A DNA stretch of 64,000 bases. It comes from Bacillota bacterium (lineage in GTDB: Bacteria; Bacillota; Clostridia; DSM-8532). The stretch is from assembly GCA_023443745.1 (NCBI GenBank), contig JAEZTB010000058.1, forward strand, positions 248,001-312,000, written 5' to 3'. Made by a program: the position numbers and the translations under genes. The notes beneath the pieces are model-generated. The model saw only the letters and a list, made by a program, of their open reading frames with translations. It was not told the DNA's origin and did no database searches. Below are positions 1-7,800 of the stretch, piece after piece. The number at the start of each line of letters is the position of its first letter. Position 1 is the stretch's first letter.

Positions 1-186
1 AGCAGGGTGATTGGAAAGGCCCAAATAGTTGTTGGCGCATAGGTTCAAGAGGCTATCCCGCCCACGAACATTAATTCTCGTGCTCTGTGGACTGGTAATA
101 ATCTGTTCCTCTTTCCACAGACCGCTTTTTTTGATATTCTCGATTTCTGAGCGATAAAACGCCTCGGTTTCTGAATTGAACATCAT
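1..186 (-). CDS. kbl: Glycine C-acetyltransferase (2-amino-3-ketobutyrate CoA ligase), N-terminal part
   Basis: Only the first 62 codons are in the window; the gene runs off the left edge. The protein starts MFNSETEAFYRSEIENIKKS and contains NVRGRDSLLNLCANNYLGLS, the N-terminal signature of the alpha-oxoamine synthase family, PLP enzymes that split 2-amino-3-ketobutyrate with CoA into glycine and acetyl-CoA. It begins about 10 bases after the stop of the threonine dehydrogenase gene on the same strand, so the two form the classical tdh-kbl threonine degradation operon, here in the order tdh then kbl. Two ATG codons are adjacent (186 and 183) and either could be the start. The catalytic lysine is outside the window. 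Confidence 0.88.
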   Translation of the reverse strand, partial: MMFNSETEAFYRSEIENIKKSGLWKEEQIITSPQSTRINVRGRDSLLNLCANNYLGLSNHPA

Positions 187-196
187 TTCATCTCCC

Positions 197-1228
197 TTAC
201 TCTGAAAGCCAATCGAGGACGACCTTGCCCGAGTTACCCGAGGCCATAACCTCAAAGGCTTCCTGATAATCCGTATAGGTATATTGATGGGTGATAACAG
301 GTGTTATATCAAGACCGGAATGCAGCATTACCTGCATTTTATACCAGGTCTCATACATCTCCCGGCCATAAATCCCTTTTATAGTGAGACCGTTAAAGAC
401 CACCTTGTCCCAGTCAATCTTCGTATCCTGTTTCTGAATTCCAAGTAGTGCTATCTTTCCCCCATGGGACATGACATCAATCATGCTCTGGAAGGCCGTG
501 TTGTTTCCTGACATCTCAAGACCTACATCAAAGCCTTCCTTCATACCCAAGGCTTTCATAGCATCATCTAGGCTTTGGGTTCTGATATCCAATGCCATCG
601 TTACACCCATCTTTTTTGCAAGCTCCAGGCGGTAGGGGTTAATATCTGTAATAACCACATAGCGAGCCCCTGCATGACGCACCACAGCCGCTGCCATGAG
701 TCCGATGGGCCCCGCTCCGGTAATCAACACATCCTCACCCAATACATCGAATGACAGGGCAGAATGCACCGCATTGCCAAAGGGGTCAAAGCAGCTGAAT
801 ACCTCAAGGGGTATTTTAGGATCACAATGCCAGACATTGGTGACGGGAATGGCCAAATACTCTGCAAAGGCTCCCGGTCTGTTTACGCCAACCCCACTGG
901 TTTTCATGCACAGGTGGCGGCGCCCCGCAAGGCAATTCCTGCAAACGCCACAAACCAAATGCCCTTCACCCGAAACAATGTCCCCAACTTTACAATCATG
1001 GACATTGCTCCCATAGGCTTCAATGGTTCCTACAAACTCATGGCCGATGGTCATGGGTACTGGAATGGTCTTCTGAGCCCACTGGTCCCAATTATAAATA
1101 TGTATGTCGGTCCCGCAGATGGAGGTTTTATGTATTTTGATCAAGACATCATTAATACCGATTTCGGGCCTGGGAACCTCATCCATCCAGATACCGGGCT
1201 CTCGGTACTTTTTGACTAAGGCTTTCAT
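197..1228 (-). CDS. tdh: L-threonine 3-dehydrogenase
   Basis: Zinc-dependent medium-chain alcohol dehydrogenase that oxidises L-threonine to 2-amino-3-ketobutyrate with NAD+, the substrate of the following kbl product. From the chosen ATG the protein is 343 residues, the usual family length. Visible motifs are the catalytic zinc segment KTSICGTDIHIYNWD, the GHE zinc site (IGHEFVGTIEAYG), the structural zinc four-cysteine loop (GHLVCGVCRNCLAGRRHLC) and the Rossmann turn GAGPIGLMAA. The frame is open 17 codons further upstream, but homologues begin at MKALVKKYREPGI. A tandem ATG lies at 1231, with a modest AGAGGGG upstream, so the exact start is uncertain by one codon. Confidence 0.93.
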   Translation of the reverse strand: MKALVKKYREPGIWMDEVPRPEIGINDVLIKIHKTSICGTDIHIYNWDQWAQKTIPVPMTIGHEFVGTIEAYGSNVHDCKVGDIVSGEGHLVCGVCRNCLAGRRHLCMKTSGVGVNRPGAFAEYLAIPVTNVWHCDPKIPLEVFSCFDPFGNAVHSALSFDVLGEDVLITGAGPIGLMAAAVVRHAGARYVVITDINPYRLELAKKMGVTMALDIRTQSLDDAMKALGMKEGFDVGLEMSGNNTAFQSMIDVMSHGGKIALLGIQKQDTKIDWDKVVFNGLTIKGIYGREMYETWYKMQVMLHSGLDITPVITHQYTYTDYQEAFEVMASGNSGKVVLDWLSE

Positions 1229-1351
1229 CATGTTACCCAGAACAACCACCCCTCTATTCATTTGTTTATCAGGAACCAAATCTTACAATGTATATATACC
1301 CTTAAAATATCAAAAACTGAACTGCCGTTTTTCATATTTTAGATCTTTTTT

Positions 1352-1516
1352 TCATAGGGTATTCAACATATACGCCACAATCAGGTCGTCCAATTTTCGG
1401 CTGATGGCCAGAATATGATCATTATTGATATTACTGTCTTCACCCCTCTTCTCAATGGCCTTTTCGAGTTCTGCACGAACTTCGCAGATACTCTCATATA
1501 AATGTTTCTCACCCAT
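1352..1516 (-). CDS. Spo0E-like small aspartyl-phosphate phosphatase
   Basis: A 54-residue protein starting MGEKHLYESICEVRAELEKA and ending AISRKLDDLIVAYMLNTL. The C-terminal pattern S-x-x-L-D-x-L-I-x-x-Y is the signature of the Spo0E family, small two-helix phosphatases that remove phosphate from Spo0A~P and so delay sporulation in Bacillus. The start is well supported: GGGGAG lies 7 bases before the ATG. It is divergent from the XRE regulator at 1640 and upstream of tdh on the same strand. Known from the family: size and motif. Inferred: that it acts on Spo0A here. Confidence 0.8.
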   Translation of the reverse strand: MGEKHLYESICEVRAELEKAIEKRGEDSNINNDHILAISRKLDDLIVAYMLNTL

Positions 1517-1572
1517 TTGCACACTCCCCGGAAATAAATTTATAAACAGGCATAAAACTCTATTAGCATTAT

Positions 1573-1616
1573 TATAATGCTTTTAGTGGCTTGAAGCGAG
1601 TGCTAAACATTCGCTT
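1573..1616 (+). promoter_or_regulatory. Promoter -10 and dyad operator ahead of the XRE gene
   Basis: A TATAAT hexamer lies at 1573-1578. It is followed at 1594-1616 by the dyad AAGCGAGTG-ctaaa-CATTCGCTT (9 bp arms, one G-T pair), which ends about 24 bases before the start codon of the XRE regulator. A dyad between the -10 and the RBS is typical of an autoregulated repressor operator. No convincing -35 was found. The binding protein is inferred, not shown. Confidence 0.4.
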
Positions 1617-1639
1617 AAATAGAAAGGTGAGGTGTTACT

Positions 1640-1987
1640 ATGAGTCAAAAGTCTGCCGGTGTCCGAAAAACACTGGGTGCAAGAATTCGGCAGGAACGTA
1701 TGAAAAGGGGCTTAACCATAGAAAAACTGGCTGAAATGCTTGAGGTGTCACCCTCATTTTTAGGCTGTGTCGAAAGAGGGGAACGAGCTTTAAGCCTTGA
1801 AAAGCTTTATAATATTTCTGAGCTTTTTGATGTTACGGTAGATTCCCTTATCAAGGATAAATCATCGGAGACATCTCGAGTTGAGGAGATGTCTTTACTC
1901 TTAAAAGAATTGAATGAAAACGAATATCGAACAGTCTATGAAATTGCACGGACTGCCAAAGAGCATTTCAAAAATTCGGAAAAATAG
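1640..1987 (+). CDS. XRE-family (SinR-like) transcriptional regulator
   Basis: A 115-residue protein with an N-terminal helix-turn-helix of the Cro/C1 type (about residues 10-66: LGARIRQERMKRGLTIEKLA, then VSPSFLGCVERGERALSLEK and a LFDVTVDSLI end). The C-terminal 45 residues are charged and helical (SLLLKELNENEYRTVYEIAR) and could dimerise. AAGGTGAGG precedes the ATG by about 8 bases. It is divergent from the Spo0E-like gene, which suggests a sporulation or stationary-phase switch, but no target is evident. A dyad just upstream may be its own operator. The specific regulon is unknown. Confidence 0.82.
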   Translation: MSQKSAGVRKTLGARIRQERMKRGLTIEKLAEMLEVSPSFLGCVERGERALSLEKLYNISELFDVTVDSLIKDKSSETSRVEEMSLLLKELNENEYRTVYEIARTAKEHFKNSEK

Positions 1988-2005
1988 TGGTGCGTAGCGC
2001 ACCAC
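1987..2005 (+). terminator. Stem-loop at the XRE gene stop codon
   Basis: GTGGTGCG-tag-CGCACCAC forms a perfect 8 bp stem with a 3-base loop, starting on the last base of the XRE stop codon. No T-run follows, so it may be a transcript 3' end stabiliser or a weak terminator. Confidence 0.35.
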
Positions 2006-2019
2006 AAATCTCGACCCAT

Positions 2020-2052
2020 AAAAAAAAGGAAGCATCTCATGAATGCCTCCTA
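2020..2052 (-). terminator. Rho-independent terminator of the GNAT gene
   Basis: Read on the minus strand, AGGAGGCAT and ATGCTTCCT pair around a short loop and are followed by a run of eight T. It lies 14 bases past the acetyltransferase stop codon. Confidence 0.75.
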
Positions 2053-2065
2053 AAAGGTTGTTCTC

Positions 2066-2539
2066 CTAAATCATATCCCGATAGATACCCGGATATGAGC
2101 CTGAAATGACCGTGGCATTGACCGATTTTTCATAAAAGCCTATGGCTTCATTCGGTCCGCCGATAATCGCATAGGCATAGCCCATTTCCTTAAGCCCCTG
2201 TAGAGCACTAATTAATAAGGCTTTCCCAATCTTCAGCCCACGGCATTTCTCCAAAACCCCGGTAGGCCCGAAAAAAGCTTTACATGTTGTTTCATAACAA
2301 GCAAAGCCTACAACCTCTTTCTCCGCATTAACCGCTATGATGCAGCTTATAGGATGATTGCTAAAAGCTACATCACATTCGCTTGCCCAAAGATCTCCAA
2401 AATTGTTTCTAACAAATTCTAAAACCTTGATTTTGTTAGGGGCCATGGCTCTTAAAATACGATAGCCCTTGCCTTGAAGCTCCTCAAGAAGAGCTCCGTT
2501 ATCAGGAAGATCATAGAGTTTAACCAACATATCCGGCAT
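2066..2539 (-). CDS. GNAT-family N-acetyltransferase
   Basis: A 157-residue protein with the GNAT acetyl-CoA fold. The centre reads CIIAVNAEKEVVGFACYETT (strands 2-4), followed by FFGPTGVLEKCRGLKIGKAL, in which the R-G-x-x-I-G-K-A element is motif A, the pyrophosphate-binding loop. The C-terminal GYAYAIIGGP and AIGFYEKSVNATVI carry the usual motif B, with a tyrosine at the general-acid position. An AGGAG lies about 10 bases upstream of the ATG. It is monocistronic, with its own terminator. The acceptor substrate cannot be told from sequence. Confidence 0.82.
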   Translation of the reverse strand: MPDMLVKLYDLPDNGALLEELQGKGYRILRAMAPNKIKVLEFVRNNFGDLWASECDVAFSNHPISCIIAVNAEKEVVGFACYETTCKAFFGPTGVLEKCRGLKIGKALLISALQGLKEMGYAYAIIGGPNEAIGFYEKSVNATVISGSYPGIYRDMI

Positions 2540-2668
2540 AAGCAGCAGCTCCTGTCTATATAAAATTTAATATGATGTTTTCATTATACAATAAAATTTG
2601 TGAATATCTACCGGATTTTTCCTGATAAGTTACGTGAAACGCATCACAAGCTTTGACCTACGCGAATT

Positions 2669-2700
2669 AAAAAACAGCTACCCTATGCGGATAGCTGCTG
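2669..2700 (-). terminator. Rho-independent terminator of serC
   Basis: On the minus strand CAGCTATCC-gcata-GGGTAGCTG folds into a stem and is followed by six T. It sits about 30 bases past the serC stop codon. Confidence 0.8.
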
Positions 2701-2729
2701 TAATTTATTGATATTTTCTGCTTCATTAC

Positions 2730-3815
2730 TTACGAATTAGCTTCTTCAAATTCTTTCATGAATGCAACCAGGGCCTTTACTCCTTCAACAGGCATAGCGT
2801 TGTAAATGCTTGCCCTCATACCGCCAACGGTTCTATAGCCCTTAAGATTGGCAAGTCCTCTTGCTTCGGCTTCCTTGACAAACTTCTTGTCAAGCTCCTC
2901 GCTGCCGGTCACAAAGTTCACATTCATAAGGGAACGGTCATATTTTTCGACGGTACCCTTAAAGAGCTTGGAATTATCAATGCAGTCATACAGCAATTGT
3001 GCCTTTTCTTCATTGATCTTCTGAATGGCTTCAACTCCACCATTACGTTTAATCCAATCAAAAACCAACCCACACATATAGATGCTGTAGCAGGGAGGTG
3101 TATTATAAAGAGAGCTGTTCTCCGCATGGATTTTGTACTGGAGCATGGTAGGAACAGAGGAATCGGTCTCTTTTATAAGGTCTTCACGAATGATGACGAC
3201 CGTCACACCGGCAGGGCCCATGTTCTTCTGTGCACCGGCATAAATCAAACCAAACTTGGATACATCATAAACCTCGGACAGAATGTTGGAGGACATATCG
3301 GCCACCAGTGGCACATTTTCAAGAGCAACAATATCCTTATCCCGGAGGCGTGTACCATACACGGTGTTGTTCGTGGTGATATGGAAGAAATCCGCATCGC
3401 TGCTCAGGTCAGTTATATTAATTTTAGGAATAGAGGTAAACTTCTTATCTTCTGACGAGGCTACTACCTTGCATGAAAGATATTTCTTCGCTTCCGAGCA
3501 AGCCTTTTTAGCCCAAACACCGGTAACCAGAAAATCAGCTTTTCCATTCCTCTTTAAATTAAGCGGAATCATGGAGAACTGCAAATGAGCGCCACCCTGC
3601 AAGAATAGAACCTTATAGTTGGATGGAATGTTCATAATCTCACGAAGGTCGCTCTCGGCCTTGTTCTGAATATTTTCATACCAGGAAGATCGATGGCTCA
3701 TTTCCATAACGGACATGCCGGAACCCTTATAATCCAGTAATTCCTCTGAAGCCTGTTTTAGAACTTCCTCCGGAAGAATACCGGGACCTGCCGAAAAATT
3801 AAACACTCTTGCCAT
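2730..3815 (-). CDS. serC: Phosphoserine aminotransferase
   Basis: A class V PLP aminotransferase of 361 residues, the normal length. It converts 3-phosphohydroxypyruvate and glutamate to phosphoserine in serine synthesis. The N-terminus RVFNFSAGPGILPEEVLKQA and the MSHRSSWYENI segment are diagnostic. VLFLQGGAHLQFSMIPLNL contains the phosphate-binding GGA turn, and YAGAQKNMGPAGVTVVIIRE holds the PLP Schiff-base lysine. The C-terminal GYRTVGGMRASIYNAMP is also conserved. TGAGG lies 5 bases before the ATG. serA is not next to it. A dyad in the promoter suggests regulation. Confidence 0.96.
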   Translation of the reverse strand: MARVFNFSAGPGILPEEVLKQASEELLDYKGSGMSVMEMSHRSSWYENIQNKAESDLREIMNIPSNYKVLFLQGGAHLQFSMIPLNLKRNGKADFLVTGVWAKKACSEAKKYLSCKVVASSEDKKFTSIPKINITDLSSDADFFHITTNNTVYGTRLRDKDIVALENVPLVADMSSNILSEVYDVSKFGLIYAGAQKNMGPAGVTVVIIREDLIKETDSSVPTMLQYKIHAENSSLYNTPPCYSIYMCGLVFDWIKRNGGVEAIQKINEEKAQLLYDCIDNSKLFKGTVEKYDRSLMNVNFVTGSEELDKKFVKEAEARGLANLKGYRTVGGMRASIYNAMPVEGVKALVAFMKEFEEANS

Positions 3816-3868
3816 AATGGCCTCACTCCATTTCTCAATCTAAGCTTTGCTTGATAAAATTTGTTATT

Positions 3869-3897
3869 ATTTTAACACTTTAGCGAACTAAAGTCTA
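3869..3897 (-). promoter_or_regulatory. serC promoter with a dyad between the -35 and -10
   Basis: On the minus strand, TAGACT (3892-3897) and TAAAAT (3869-3874) are spaced by 17 bases. Most of the spacer is filled by a perfect dyad, ACTTTAG-ttcg-CTAAAGT (3877-3894). A palindrome between promoter elements is the usual place for a repressor operator. The regulator is unknown. Confidence 0.4.
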
Positions 3898-4070
3898 TAT
3901 GAGAAATAAATAATGTAAGCGAGCATCTTTAATTTTGTAGTATTCGTTTTATTCAGTTGCCAATATTGTTTTCATAGATCACCGTTTAGTTGAAATTCAT
4001 ACAAACGACGAGAATTGTGCTATAGTAAAATATGATTTAGTTTATACATTATCTCTCTAGGAGGCAATGA

Positions 4071-4817
4071 ATGATGAAACCAACAAAAAAAGCAAGTGAA
4101 ATGACCGTAGCTGAATTAGCATCATACATTGATCAATCAGTATTAAAACCGGAATTCACCGAAGCAGATATCAGAAAATATATTCAAGAAGGGATAGACT
4201 TTGGCTGCAGGACTGTATGTATTAACCCGTCTTCTTTGGATATTGCCTGCGAGTTAACAAAAGGAACAGCAACTAAAATTTGTGTCGTTTGTGATTTCCC
4301 ATTTGGATCATCCACAACACAGTCCAAAGTGATGCAGGCAGAAGAATACTGTAAAGATGGGGACATTTTCGAATTAGACGTTGTTGCTAACTACGGTTGG
4401 ATCAAAAGCGGACATTGGAATGAAGTTGAAACCGATATTAGGGCTGTCTGTGATGTTTGCCATAAATATGGCACTGAAGTAAAGGTTATTTTCGAAACAG
4501 ATGCTCTAACAAAAGAGGAAGTTTCAAAAGCAACTGATATTGCTTGTAATGCGGGAGCGGATTTTGTTAAGACCTCGACAGGCTTCTATACAGGCGGAGA
4601 GGCAAAAGGAGCAACCCCTGAAATAATTCAAGTTATGATGGATGTTGCGAAAGGACGTTGTAAGGTAAAAGGGTCGGGCTGCATCAGAACAAGAGAACAT
4701 TTTCTTCAACTAATTGATATGGGTATCGACCGTATGGGTATTGGATATCGTTCAACTCCTGTTGTTTTAAACTTAACAACCGGTACAGATAACAGATCTG
4801 ATAAAGGAAGTTATTGA
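4071..4817 (+). CDS. deoC: Deoxyribose-phosphate aldolase
   Basis: A class I aldolase of 248 residues that interconverts 2-deoxyribose 5-phosphate with glyceraldehyde 3-phosphate and acetaldehyde. Conserved elements are IDQSVLKPEFTEADI, VCDFPFGSSTTQSK, FELDVVANYGWIKSG, the EVKVIFETDAL strand and GADFVKTSTGFYTGG, whose lysine is the Schiff-base residue, then VKGSGCIRTREHFLQLIDMG. AGGAGG lies 6 bases before the ATG. It is not linked to deoB or pdp, so it stands alone here. It ends 77 bases before the distal end of the CRISPR array and points towards it. The short gap between them shows no terminator. Confidence 0.94.
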   Translation: MMKPTKKASEMTVAELASYIDQSVLKPEFTEADIRKYIQEGIDFGCRTVCINPSSLDIACELTKGTATKICVVCDFPFGSSTTQSKVMQAEEYCKDGDIFELDVVANYGWIKSGHWNEVETDIRAVCDVCHKYGTEVKVIFETDALTKEEVSKATDIACNAGADFVKTSTGFYTGGEAKGATPEIIQVMMDVAKGRCKVKGSGCIRTREHFLQLIDMGIDRMGIGYRSTPVVLNLTTGTDNRSDKGSY

Positions 4818-4894
4818 TAGGGTACGGCAGTCTCAGCCCATAGATACGAGAAGGGTGTGACGCGTCTTTTCCTACTCCTTTTTAACGTTCCTCA

Positions 4895-7800
4895 ATTTCA
4901 ATCCACGTTCCCTGTGAAGGGAACGACTGGACGGTAGAAGACCCGGAAGCTGTTACAGATATTTCAATCCACGTTCCCTGTGAAGGGAACGACCATGTTA
5001 TTAATATAACTTGTCAACTTGTAAGTAATTTCAATCCACGTTCCCTGTGAAGGGAACGACCTCACTCACCCTTTCAAATTCCGTACTGGATTGGCATTTC
5101 AATCCACGTTCCCTGTGAAGGGAACGACACCATCCTTTCACAGATTGTTTATTGTTATAGAAATTTCAATCCACGTTCCCTGTGAAGGGAACGACAACAA
5201 GCTGGCGGGGTTCATGGGTGAGCAAGTCCTTATTTCAATCCACGTTCCCTGTGAAGGGAACGACCTGGCTGGCGACGTTGGCCGACGGGTTGATAGACAG
5301 ATTTCAATCCACGTTCCCTGTGAAGGGAACGACATACTGTTACCTTAAAGGTGAGATGAGAACATTTAAATTTCAATCCACGTTCCCTGTGAAGGGAACG
5401 ACCTACCACACAACTTATGGGTATCTTGGAGCAGTTAATTTCAATCCACGTTCCCTGTGAAGGGAACGACAACGAGTATGTATCTCATGTGCGCTGGGAG
5501 GACGGAATTTCAATCCACGTTCCCTGTGAAGGGAACGACTGTTCTAATATGCCTTTCCTCTGCTCGTAGTTTGATTTCAATCCACGTTCCCTGTGAAGGG
5601 AACGACTAAAAATCTTAGTATGCGTAATTACTTTGGCAAATTTCAATCCACGTTCCCTGTGAAGGGAACGACTATGACTTCCACTCCCTATCAATCGTAT
5701 TTTCAAATTTCAATCCACGTTCCCTGTGAAGGGAACGACTAGGCTTCGACACCCGATCCGTTATCCCGTTGGGATTTCAATCCACGTTCCCTGTGAAGGG
5801 AACGACTGTATGTACCTGTCAACCCTGCTTCTTGTAATCCATTTCAATCCACGTTCCCTGTGAAGGGAACGACTAATGGGGTTGAGCTTTCTTATAGAGC
5901 ATATTTATTTCAATCCACGTTCCCTGTGAAGGGAACGACTGAAACTGGTTTGCAAGAGCATTAAAGGTGGTCATATTTCAATCCACGTTCCCTGTGAAGG
6001 GAACGACTTGCCTTTTGTGCCGGCAGTCGATCGCAATTAAAATTTCAATCCACGTTCCCTGTGAAGGGAACGACTTATTGTAATTTTAGTCGCATACATA
6101 CTAGTTGCCGATTTCAATCCACGTTCCCTGTGAAGGGAACGACGATTCTTACGGCACTCATGTTTTTAATGACACTTGATTTCAATCCACGTTCCCTGTG
6201 AAGGGAACGACGTCCGGCAAGGTAGCACTTCCCGGTACAAGCTGGCACATTTCAATCCACGTTCCCTGTGAAGGGAACGACCTGTTACCCTTTTTTTCGT
6301 TGCACTGAGCTCTCCATTTCAATCCACGTTCCCTGTGAAGGGAACGACAGTGACCAGGATCCCCGGGTGCCCGAATCCGGATCTATTTCAATCCACGTTC
6401 CCTGTGAAGGGAACGACGGGTTGTTATCGTTGGGTAAACTCATCCCCTCTGATTTCAATCCACGTTCCCTGTGAAGGGAACGACTTTGACCTTGTCTTGC
6501 TGAAAGCTGGTAAGGTTTGCATTTCAATCCACGTTCCCTGTGAAGGGAACGACATCCGCATTTAGCGTTTGTATTGCTTGCCCATTCAATTTCAATCCAC
6601 GTTCCCTGTGAAGGGAACGACAGGGGCTCAGAGGACGCGCTACGGGCCTCATATTTGGATTTCAATCCACGTTCCCTGTGAAGGGAACGACTGAGTTTTG
6701 TTTTTCCGTCTGCATCCACTCCGCAATTTCAATCCACGTTCCCTGTGAAGGGAACGACGGCTGTGGCCTCGTCTACGTACAGTATACAATTTTATTTCAA
6801 TCCACGTTCCCTGTGAAGGGAACGACCAAACCTTGAAACTACCTCTGCCATCAGTATGGAATTTCAATCCACGTTCCCTGTGAAGGGAACGACCGGGCTT
6901 GGTTGCTTTAAGGTGTTCAGCCTCGATGATATTTCAATCCACGTTCCCTGTGAAGGGAACGACTATAAGCCTCCCACAGTATGCCTGTTCGTTTGCCAAT
7001 TTCAATCCACGTTCCCTGTGAAGGGAACGACTTGAACGTGCGACCTCTTGCACCCCAAGCAAGCAATTTCAATCCACGTTCCCTGTGAAGGGAACGACTC
7101 TCCGATCTTTGCAGTACCATCGGTATATTATCCATTTCAATCCACGTTCCCTGTGAAGGGAACGACGGAAGCTCAGTAGTGCACATAACCAAACCAGTAC
7201 ATTTCAATCCACGTTCCTTGTGAAGGGAACGACCCAAACCGATGACGCGTTGATTGATGCACTTTACAATTTCAATCCACGTTCCCTGTGAAGGGAACGA
7301 CCGGGTTAAGCTTTGATAATGGATCCAGCCTATCATTTCAATCCACGTTCCCTGTGAAGGGAACGACGATATCCCTAGCCGCCTTCCGTATCTCATCTTT
7401 ATTATTTCAATCCACGTTCCCTGTGAAGGGAACGACGATGTCTTGGGTTGAGAAGTAGGTGCGCCTGTTGGATTTCAATCCACGTTCCCTGTGAAGGGAA
7501 CGACAAATCATCCGGCATTACAACTCTTACCCACGGCTTATTTCAATCCACGTTCCCTGTGAAGGGAACGACCGTTTATTTTCGTTCCTGTGGCATTATT
7601 TAAATATTTCAATCCACGTTCCCTGTGAAGGGAACGACATGGCATTCATCATCCCGTGTGGGCTCGTTATCATTTCAATCCACGTTCCCTGTGAAGGGAA
7701 CGACAGGACAGCCGGGCTATGGTACATATACAACATAATATTTCAATCCACGTTCCCTGTGAAGGGAACGACAAGTATTCCTTCGCTTGGCTTGTTGAGT

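Noticed and set aside
764..1219. Plus-strand open frame opposite tdh
   Set aside because: It is a shadow of a clearly conserved dehydrogenase and has no recognisable protein features.
4818..4894. A degenerate repeat or second leader at the low-coordinate end of the array
   Set aside because: Only a chance ACGTTCC match is present; the repeat orientation places the leader at the other end.
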